64,000 nucleotides of DNA from contig OW388297.1 of assembly GCA_936450465.1 (NCBI GenBank), forward strand, positions 28,910,387 through 28,974,386, given 5' to 3'. This DNA comes from Gibbula magus. Lineage: Eukaryota; Mollusca; Gastropoda; Trochida; Trochidae. Both the position numbers and the translations under genes were made by a program. The notes beneath the pieces were generated by a model. It made no database searches. It saw only the letters and a program-made list of their open reading frames with translations, and was not told the origin of the DNA. Shown in pieces: positions 51,201 through 63,200 of the stretch. Within the stretch, counting starts at the first letter, position 1, and the number at the start of each line of letters is the position of its first letter.

Positions 51201-54200
51201 CAATTCCGTTTACACTTCGCACTGCACCTCTCCTAGTAGTGAAGAAGACATGTACCAACTTTGAAAAGGATGAGATGAATAGTTTTTCTGTAATCGATCG
51301 GACAAAAAATGTCTTCGGACGGAAGGACGGACGGACGGACGGACTGAATCATTGGTATTACTATATACCCCCGACCTTTTTAGGTCGGGGGTATAATAAA
51401 ATTAAAGTTTAGAATAAGAGAATTATCTTTCGGAAAAATATGTGCTTTGATTAAGGTGCAGGTTAGGTTTTGTGCAAATGTCTATGTGAATGTCCATACA
51501 TGTATGTTTGTGGTGAAGTTGTACATGTGTGATAAATATTTGTCAATGTAAAGGTTAGCTTATTGGTGAAGCTTATCAAGGTGGTGACCTATTAGCTATG
51601 TATATCTGAGACCTGGGTAATGCTAGTTTAGTCTTTGCGTGCACCCGTTCGTGTAAAAGTGTTAAAAACCACAACAAATTCAAATGATCTTTATTTCTGT
51701 ATTGCAATCGTATCATTATGGTTATGGTGAGAAATAAGGATTGTTTGTAGGTAAAGTGGTGTCAATGAATATGTTGTGGATTCAGGTTTAGAATTACGGT
51801 TATGTCAATGGTAAGGTAAGTCTATATCATGGACATTTATCTTTGAGCAATTCGTTAAATGAATAATATGAGAAATGATTTCAGATATTGTATTAAAAAG
51901 TTAAGAATGGTTTACGGTAGCTGTACGAGAAACATTATATAAATATATATTATTATATAAATCACTTACAGACAACTTCAGTTGACATACTGCACGACAT
52001 GTTTCCAACTTCTCTGACTCCAAATGAATCTTCCATTACATTTGAAACACTGCATGTGTACACCCCGTTCTGGCTGACCTGCATATTATCTAACGTCAAG
52101 AGTGCTTTCTCCGTTTTCAGCGTACTGTTGGAACCTGACCAGTACCACGTGACCAGATGAGGTCTCGGGAAGGATTCAACTTGACAGGTGAGATTCACGG
52201 AGGAGTTCTGGAGGATCACGTGGTGTTTCAAACAAGTCACTTCCGGTGCATCTGTGAGAACATTGACATGATAACATTGTTAAGATTAGAAAAAATACAA
52301 ACAACTGACAGAATACCGATCTTCTAATCCTACTTACACAGAACCTTCACACTGATGAACTGCATTCCCTGTCCCTCCCTGTAGACTCCTTGTGTAATGT
52401 GCAGCTTGTTCCTGACCCGGATCATGTAGCTCCCAGCCTCGGATCTCTGGATATTTGTCAGCACCGAGGCTTTATCTGACCATTGATAGGCTGACAATGA
52501 ATCCCTCAACTTCCACTCGTAACTGTAGGGTTGAGGGAAAGAGGACACTGGCTGGCTCAGTGTTGCATTGGAGCCTTCGAACACAGTGATTGTGGCAAAC
52601 AGCAGAGGCGGTGGTGGATCTGAAATATTGATGTTAATACACATCATCAATATTTGATTGTACCTAACGTGCGTACAAAAGGCGTGAGAACATAACATAA
52701 CGCATACACCTTTCTAGTTTTAAATCAACTAGTGGTACAGAGGCCTAGTCATTTGGATTGCTTGTCATTTTGTTATTATCCAATGGCCATTTTTCAGTTT
52801 TGCTTATAATCAAACGGGTTTAAACGATTAACAAACTCACAGACAACAGTGACATTGACTCTGCAGGATCCAGTTCCGATTGGTATGCTTATGAATCCCA
52901 ATCGATTGTAGGCTGTACAGTCATACTCTCCACTGTCAGACACATGCACGTCTGTTATCTCGAGATGATGCTGACTTCTATTTTGTATCAGTTGACCATG
53001 CTTTGACCAAGTTACAAACGATGCTGGTGGGTATGAGTCTACTTCACATTGCAGTTGAAACGTCGTGTTGATGAGGAGCACTTGGGGTGTCTGACAGAAA
53101 ACCTCAGGAGTGTCTGCAAATTAAAAGCAGAAGCGTCACAGTTTAAAAAATCAGAGAATTTGATACCTGAGACAATAAAGAATTGAATTCGAGTGTGTGT
53201 CTTTGCCATTGAAAATGAATGATGTTAAAGTATCATTAAAATTCCATGGAACGGAGCGAGCTTGCAGCAGAATTGAGAAAGTAGTTCCGTTATAATTAAC
53301 GTTCACATGACGTTAAAAAGGTTCAAACACGTATGAACGATTTCTTTTCACAGGATATATTAAACCAGTAAATCTGGACATTGTAAGGGTTGTATTCATA
53401 CAGCAGACTGTGTAAGGGTTCTACACATACATCAAACAGTGTAAGGGTTATATACATACATCAGACAGTGTAAGGGTTCTATACATACATCAGACAGTGT
53501 AAGGGTTCTATACGTACAGCAGACAGAGTAAGGGTTCTATATATACAGCAGACAGTGTAAGGGTTCTATACATACATCAGACAGTGTAAGGGTTATGTAC
53601 ATACAACATAAAGTGTAAGGGTTATATACATACATCAGACAGTGTAAGGGTTATATACATACATCAGACAGTGTAAGGGTTCTATACAAACATCAGACAG
53701 TGTAAGGGTTATATACATACATCAGACAGTGTAAGGGTTCTATACATACATCAGACAGTGTAAGGGTTCTATACATACATCAGACAGTGTAAGGGTTATA
53801 TACATACATCAGACAGTGTAAGGGTTATATACAAACATCAGACAGTGTAAGGGTTATATACATACATCAGACAGTGTAAGGGTTCTATACATACATCAGA
53901 CAGTGTAAGGGTTCTATACAAACATCAGACAGTGTAAGGGTTGTATACATACATCAGACAGTGTAAGGGTTCTATACATACATCAGACAGTGTAAGGGTT
54001 ATATACAAACATCAGACAGTGTAAGGGTTATATACATACATCAGACAGTGTAAGGGTTCTATACATACATCAGAGAGTGTAAGGGTTCTATACAAACATC
54101 AGACAGTGTAAGGGTTGTATACATACATCAGACAGTGTAAGGGTTCTATACATACATCAGACAGTGTAAGGGTTATATACATACATCAGACAGTGTATGG

Positions 54201-57200
54201 GTTGTATACATACATCAGACAGTGTAAGGGTTCTATACATACATCAGACAGTGTAAGGGTTCTATACATACATCAGACAGTGTAAGGGTTCTATACATAC
54301 ATCAGACAGTGTAAGGGTTATATGCATACATCAGACAGTGTAAGGGTTCTATACAAACATCAGACAGTGTAAGGGTTATATACATACATCAGACAGTGTA
54401 AGGGTTCTATACATACATCAGACAGTGTAAGGGTTCTATACAAACATCAGACAGTGTAAGGGTTGTATACATACATCAGACAGTGTAAGGGTTCTATACA
54501 TACATCAGACAGTGTAAGGGTTATATACAAACATCAGACAGTGTAAGGGTTATATACATACATCAGACAGTGTAAGGGTTCTATACATACATCAGAGAGT
54601 GTAAGGGTTCTATACAAACATCAGACAGTGTAAGGGTTGTATACATACATCAGACAGTGTAAGGGTTCTATACATACATCAGACAGTGTAAGGGTTATAT
54701 ACATACATCAGACAGTGTATGGGTTGTATACATACATCAGACAGTGTAAGGGTTCTATACATACATCAGACAGTGTAAGGGTTCTATACATACATCAGAC
54801 AGTGTAAGGGTTGTATACATACAGCAGACAGTGTAAGGGTTATATACATACATCAGACAGTGTAAGGGTTCTATACATACATCAGACAGTGTAAGGGTTC
54901 TATACATACATCAGACAGTGTAAGGGTTCTACACATACATCAGACATTGTAAGGGTTGTATACATACATCAGACAGTGTAAGGGTTCTATACATACATCA
55001 GAGAGTGTAAGGGTTATATACACACAGCAGACAGTGTAAGGGTTCTACACATACATCAGACAGTGTAAGGGTTGTATACATACATCAGACAGTGTAAGGG
55101 TTCTATACATACATCAGACAGTGTAAGGGTTATATACAAACATCAGACAGTGTAAGGGTTATATACATACATCAGACAGTGTAAGGGTTCTATACATACA
55201 TCAGAGAGTGTAAGGGTTCTATACAAACATCAGACAGTGTAAGGGTTGTATACATACATCAGACAGTGTAAGGGTTCTATACATACATCAGACAGTGTAA
55301 GGGTTATATACATACAACAGACAGTGTAAGGGTTGTATACATACAGCAGAGGGTGTAAGGGTTCTATACATACAGCAGACAGTGTAAGGGTTATATACAT
55401 ACAACAGACATTGTAAGGATTCTATACATACATCAGACAGTGTAAGGGTTCTACACATACAAGAGACAGTGTAAGGGTTATATACATACAGCAGACAGTG
55501 TAAGGGTTGTATACATACAGCAGAAGCTGTAAGGGTTCTATACATACATCAGACAGTGTAAGGGTTCTATACATACATCAGACAGTGTAAGGGTTCTATA
55601 CATACAGCAGACAGTGTAAGGGTTGTATACATACATCAGACAGTGTAAGGGTTCTATACATACATCAGACAGTGTAAGGGTTGTATACATACAGCAGACA
55701 GTGTAAGGGTTATATACATATATCAGACAGTGAAAGGGTTCTACACTTACATCAGACATTGTAAGGGTTCTATACATACAGCAGACAGAGTAAGGGTTAT
55801 ATACATACATCAGACAGTGGAAGGGTTATATACATACAGCAGACAGTGTAAGGGTTCTATACATACAGCAGACAGTGTAAGGGTTGTATACATACAGCAG
55901 ACAGTGTAAGGGTTCTATACATACAGCAGACAGTGTAAGGGTTGTATACATACAGCAGAAGCTGTAAGGGTTCTATACATACATCAGACAGTGTAAGGGT
56001 TCTATACATACATCAGACAGTGTAAGGGTTCTATACATACATCAGACAGTGTAAGGGTTCTATACATACAAGAGACAGTGTAAGGGTTATATACATACAG
56101 CAGACAGTGTAAGGGTTCTATACATACATCAGACAGTGTAAGGGTTCTATACATACATCAGACAGTGTAAGGGTTCTATACATACATCAGACAGTGTAAG
56201 GGTTCTATACATACAGCAGACAGTGTAAGGGTTCTATACATACAGCAGACAGTGTAAGGGTTGTATACATACAGCAGACAGTGTAAGGGTTCTATACATA
56301 CAGCAGACAGTGTAAGGGTTGTATACATACAGCAGAAGCTGTAAGGGTTCTATACATACATCAGACAGTGTAAGGGTTCTATACATACATCAGACAGTGT
56401 AAGGGTTCTATACATACATCAGACAGTGTAAGGGTTCTATACATACAAGAGACAGTGTAAGGGTTATATACATACAGCAGACAGTGTAAGGGTTGTATAC
56501 ATACAGCAGAAGCTGTAAGGGTTCTATACATACATCAGACAGTGTAAGGGTTCTATACATACATCAGACAGTGTAAGGGTTCTATACATACATCAGACAG
56601 TGTAAGGGTTCTATACATACAGCAGACAGTGTAAGGGATGTGTACATATATCAGACAGTGTAAGGGTTCTATACATACAGCAGACAGTGTAAGGGTTATA
56701 TACATACAACAGACAGTGTAAGGGTTGTATACATACAGCAGAGGGTGTAAGGGTTCTATACATACATCAGACAGTGTAAGGGTTCTACACATACATCAGA
56801 CATTGTAAGGGTTCTATACATACAAGAGACAGGGTAAGGGTTATATACATACAGCAGACACTGTAAGGGTTCTATACATACAGCAGACAGTGTAAGGATT
56901 CTATACATACATCAGACAGTGTAAGGGTTCTATATATACAGCAGACAGTGTAAGGGTTCTATACATACAAGAGACAGTGTAAGGGTTATATACATACAGC
57001 AGACACTGTAAGGGTTCTATACATACAGCAGACAGTGTAAGGGTTCTACACATACATCAGACATTGTAAGGGTTCTATACATACATCAGACAGTGTAAGG
57101 GTTCTATACATACAAGAGACAGTGTAAGGGTTATATACATACAGCAGACACTGTAAGGGTTCTATACATACAGCAGACAGTGTAAGGGTTCTACACATAC

Positions 57201-60200
57201 ATCAGACATTGTAAGGGTTGTATACATACATCAGATAGTGTAAGGGTTCTATACATACATCAGAGAGTGTAAGGGTTATATACACACAGCAGACAGTGTA
57301 AGGGTTCTACACATACATCAGACATTGTAAGGGTTCTATACATACAGCAGACAGAGTAAGGGTTGTATACATACAGCAGACAGTGTAAGGGTTCTACACA
57401 TACATCAGACAGTGTAAGGGTTATATACTTACAGCAGACAGTGTAAGGGTTCTACACATACATCAGACAGTGTAAGGGTTATATACATACAGCAGACAGT
57501 GTAAGGGTTCTACACATACATCAGACAGTGTAAGGGTTCTATACATACATCAGACAGTGTAAGGGTTCTATACATACATCAGACAGTGTAAGGGTTCTAT
57601 ACATACAGCAGACAGTGTAAGGGATGTGTACATATATCAGACAGTGTAAGGGTTCTATACATACAGCAGACAGTGTAAGGGTTATATACATACAACAGAC
57701 AGTGTAAGGGTTGTATACATACAGCAGAGGGTGTAAGGGTTCTATACATACATCAGACAGTGTAAGGGTTCTACACATACATCAGACATTGTAAGGGTTC
57801 TATACATACAAGAGACAGGGTAAGGGTTATATACATACAGCAGACACTGTAAGGGTTCTATACATACAGCAGACAGTGTAAGGATTCTATACATACATCA
57901 GACAGTGTAAGGGTTCTATATATACAGCAGACAGTGTAAGGGTTCTATACATACAAGAGACAGTGTAAGGGTTATATACATACAGCAGACACTGTAAGGG
58001 TTCTATACATACAGCAGACAGTGTAAGGGTTCTACACATACATCAGACATTGTAAGGGTTCTATACATACATCAGACAGTGTAAGGGTTCTATACATACA
58101 AGAGACAGTGTAAGGGTTATATACATACAGCAGACACTGTAAGGGTTCTATACATACAGCAGACAGTGTAAGGGTTCTACACATACATCAGACATTGTAA
58201 GGGTTGTATACATACATCAGATAGTGTAAGGGTTCTATACATACATCAGAGAGTGTAAGGGTTATATACACACAGCAGACAGTGTAAGGGTTCTACACAT
58301 ACATCAGACATTGTAAGGGTTCTATACATACAGCAGACAGAGTAAGGGTTGTATACATACAGCAGACAGTGTAAGGGTTCTACACATACATCAGACAGTG
58401 TAAGGGTTATATACTTACAGCAGACAGTGTAAGGGTTCTACACATACATCAGACAGTGTAAGGGTTATATACATACAGCAGACAGTGTAAGGGTTCTACA
58501 CATACATCAGACAGTGTAAGGGTTCTATACATACATCAGACAGTGTAAGGGTTCTATACATACATCAGACAGTGTAAGGGTTCTATACATACAGCAGACA
58601 GTGTAAGGGTTCTATACATACAGCAGACAGTGTAAGGGTTCTATACATACATCAGACAGTGTAAGAGTTATATACATACATCATACAGTGTAAGGGTTCT
58701 ATACATACAGCAGACAGTGTAAGGGTTCTATACAAACATCAGACAGTGTAAGGGTTATATACATACAGCAGACAGTGTAAGGGTTCTACACATACATCAG
58801 ACAGTGTAAGGATTCTATACATACATCAGACAGTGTAAGGGTTCTACACATACATCAGACAGTGTAAGGGTTCTATACATACAGCAGACAGTGTAAGGGT
58901 TCTATACAAACATCAGACAGTGTAAGGGTTCTACACATACATCAGACAGTGTAAGGGTTCTATACATACATCAGACAGTGTAAGGGTTCTACACATACAT
59001 CAGACAGTGTAAGGGTTCTATACATACATCAGACAGTGTAAGGGTTCTATACATACATCAGACAGTGTAAGGGTTCTATACATACATCAGACAGTGTAAG
59101 GGTTCTATACATACAGCAGACAGTGTAAGGGTTCTATACATACATCAGACAGTGTAAGGGTTATATACAAACATCAGACAGTGTAAGGGTTCTACACATA
59201 CATCAGACATTGTAAGGGTTCTATACATACATCAGACATTGTAAGGGTTGTATACATACAGCAGACAGTGTAAGGGTTCTATACATACAGCAGACAGTGT
59301 CAGGGTTGTGTACATACAACAGACAGTGTAAGGGTTGTGTACATATATCAGACAGTGTAAGGGTTCTATACATACAGCAGACAGTGTAAGGGTTCTATAC
59401 ATACATCAGACAGTGTAAGGGTTCTATACATACATCAGACAGTGTAAGGGTTCTACACATACATCAGACATTGTAAGGGTTGTATACATACAGCAGACAG
59501 TGTAAGGGTTCTATACATACAGCAGACAGTGTAAGGGATGTGTACATACAGCAAACTTTGAGGTTGACGATCTGTAGACCGCGACCCTCTCTAGGATCTT
59601 CCTCTGTGAGGTTCATCTGATTGGTCAGTCTGATGACATAATCTCCAGCATCTGATCTCTGGATCTTGTTGAATCTGGGTGGCGTTGTCCACATTTGAAA
59701 GACGTCATCTCCTACTTTCTTCCATTCATAGAGATTTGGAGGTGGGTTCGAATTCACATAACATATCAGACTAAATGTTTTACCCTCTAGCACTCGGACA
59801 GTGCGTCTCGTTAAGATTGGAGGTGGGTCTGACAGAAAAATGAAAAGATGCATGTTTAGATTTCAAGGATTATCAAGTGACATAGTAGAAAGCCAGATAA
59901 GCATGGGCAATCTATGATAGGAATGTTAAAGGTACATCCATTGTGTTGTTGGGGGTAACATATTCCAAACGTAATAAATGTTTTTACTTTATTAAGAAGT
60001 ACTGACTGTTACAGAAAACAACCATTTTGATGATAGTCCAGTTAGAATATTGACGGTATGAAGGTAAAAGAAGTGATTTCTGATCGAAAACCAGACAAGG
60101 CATCGGGATTTGCGCACGCCAATGAGTCAAACGTAATTTTGGAATCTTATTTATAAGAGACAAAATGACAAATTTTCGTTGATATTTTTTGATAGTTCAA

Positions 60201-63200
60201 ATAACTACTGTGCATATCAATGGGACGGGTAGTTTGGTTTCTACACATTCATAATGATGTTACTCAATTTTAATTGGAAACTAATAATTATGATATATTT
60301 GGCGATTTGAGATGAATATGCAAGCTGAGTGAATATATTTGTACTGTAAACAGCTCATATAATGTGGTGGAATGGATTAAAGACAAATGACAAATTATGA
60401 AACACAATGGATGGACCTTTAAATGAAGCACAGTAACCCATTGATTACAGTTGGTTGCTGTTAGCATATGGTAACATTTATATCGTATCATGATATATAT
60501 ATATATTTATATATATAGTATTCACTGCCTAGAACATACGAGTGGGCAACCTGGTCAATACGTCAAAACATGGGCCGATACAGGAAGAACAGAGCTAATA
60601 AGCACTACTCTCAACATGCGCACTACTCACCAACACTATCCGTTCACTAATTTTGTTTGTAAAGAGGATTTTCGTAATGTCAATGAAAACAGTTTAATTA
60701 ATAAATTGCCATGAATTATGAATTATTCTATTGGCCAAGTTAAGGTCATGTTATTGGCTTTCGAGTGCGTCTCGTGCCGATACAGATCTCGAAATGTAAA
60801 GTTCTGGGTCGAAACGGAAATATTTGATTAACGTAACTGGCGACAGAACACTCACACAAGACTGTTATCTTCATACTGCAGCCTCCAGTTCCTGATTGGG
60901 ATACGCCTTCAGAATCTGTCATATTGTTGGTGGCCTTACACATATACATCCCTGACGTAAGTCTTGATGGATCCGTCAATGTCAGGTAGTATGGACTCCC
61001 TGTCTGCAGCTCTCGCCCTTCTCTTGACCACGTTATATTTGATAATGGGAAGGAGCTCACTGCACAGCTAATGTTAAAGGACTGATGTTCCAAAACAGCA
61101 TATTCTTGTTTACACAGCACAGTAGGGGGATCTTGAGAAAACAACAGAACACAAAAACAGCATTAACAATGCTTGAAAATGAGGTGCAAATAGTACATAA
61201 TTACAGAAATATGGTTTCATTAATCCTCTTTATAAGATATAAAGTATAAAGCATTTCAAAAGACGAAATATTGTTGTGAGACTACATCTGTATCAGATAT
61301 AACCGTACTAGAATAGTTACATGTAAGCGTGGATAAAGGTTGCATTGTTACAACAGATTTAAACCTTCAACCTACACAGTACTCTGACTTTCACCATCTG
61401 CACCCCATGACCCTCTCGATCTCCACTTCCGGTGATGTTCATCTTGTTTGTGACTCTGACTATGTAATCACCAGCATCTGACCTCACTACGTTGTTGATT
61501 TTAGGTGGACTCATTGAAGATATAAATGTCGACGAGGAAACGTCTTTCCTCCATAGATACATATGGGGAGCAGGATGTGATTCAACAGGTACGCCTATGG
61601 TCACTGTCATGCCCTCGAATACATCGATAGTTGAAGAGTCGAGAGATGGTGGTGGGTCTAATGAAAAAGACAAATTGCAGATGTTAAAATACTGGGTCAA
61701 AATTTTTAAAAAACTTCACAATCGTATTGTAAATGAGATATACAATATAGGAATCCCGTATTGATGTTATGATTTATTTGTTATGATCGGTGAGAATAAC
61801 TTTGAGTAATCGGGATCGCAAAGAATTATTAAGTGTTGTTACAGAAGGCCCCAAAATGGGGAGTACAAGTCACAATAATATCAGTTTAAACGTTCCTTAG
61901 CGTGTATGGTCACACTGTGCATTAACAGCTGCCAAAGAACGCCTACTCATTGATTGTCTGTGATGTATGATAGTTTGTGCCGACAATCGACCTCTGAATA
62001 AACAACGGTTATGAAGGACTGGTGATGTAGGACAATTTGATTTGCGTGGTCGACCAGGTCTTTGGCGATCACCAGTGATGCTAGTTTGTTGTAGTCGAGT
62101 TTGTAAATTTACTTAGAAACCTATCAGGGAGTTTGTCTATTGTTTCGTAGGTATCTTGTTTTCTCGTAATAACCCCTCATTATTATTTCAGTCGGGTTTT
62201 CTTCTAATAATAACTACGTATGAGGTTTTTATTGTGAAAGTAAGTTATTATTTATGATAGTAAGACCTTAAATGAGACTAACTCAACTGACTAACACAAC
62301 TCAATTCTTGACAATTATTATCGAAAAGTATACAAAGATAACTTTTTCAGAGTGTAGATGGCGGGAATCGAAATCGATACCCGTTTCTCTTTAAACCGGA
62401 CGCTCTACCTCAACGATACGGAGGAATATGAAAGAACTGTGTGGATTTCATCTATTTACAGTCACACTGTCTCTGCCTCTATATAACGCTAGTCCGGGAG
62501 ACATACTCTTTATAACGCAGAATTTGGGAATCAAACATTATAAAATGTAAATTTTGACATTTGACAGTTATAACATTAAAAAAAAACCACTACCCCTCAT
62601 TCTTCTGCTGTAAGAAAACCTCAATATACGATAAGCGCTCACATTTATGTTTTACGGTATCTAAGTTAGATAAAACACTCTACCTCGGTTATGCTTGGAT
62701 TGTAAAACCCTCGTTAAGAAAGCTTTGGGGAAGTAAGACCTCAAGCTTCGCTGTCGGTCTAACATCCCTCTCAGCTTTATTACCTCGGGTTTTACAATCT
62801 CAAGCATAACCTCTGTATCGTGTTTTATACTACACCTAACCAGCATGACGGCTGCACCCAGTTGTCCTTGCAACGACAGTTATTGCTGTTCCTGCCTCCA
62901 GCATGTCAATGTTTCATTCAAAAGGCGTGGCATTAGCACTGGCTGTTGTGGTGTGTTTAATTGTTTCTCACGTTATACTGATCGAATGCACGTGCAAAGA
63001 CAAGATGGAGTAACCATAGGCACGGGGAAAACATTTTGTTGGATGCATGATGTTCGAATTGACTTACATATGTTCCGGGGATCATTAAAACAATATTATA
63101 AATTGTGATGACATTGTAATATTTTAACTCAGTATAGTTTGCTGGTCGATATACCTTCATTCACCGTGATACCAATTTCATATATTTATCTGAGTTGAGG

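Noticed and set aside
55288..57778. Frames with Tyr/Cys-rich 29-residue repeats in the minisatellite
   Set aside because: A 29-bp repeat read in triplets gives a 29-residue period automatically; no splice or start context.
53378..59549. Possible interstitial telomere (TAAGGG within each unit)
   Set aside because: The motif occurs once per 29 bp in a larger unit and is not tandem TTAGGG; the match is incidental.
62352..62424. Functional tRNA gene
   Set aside because: Box-like motifs are present, but acceptor and anticodon stems do not pair properly.
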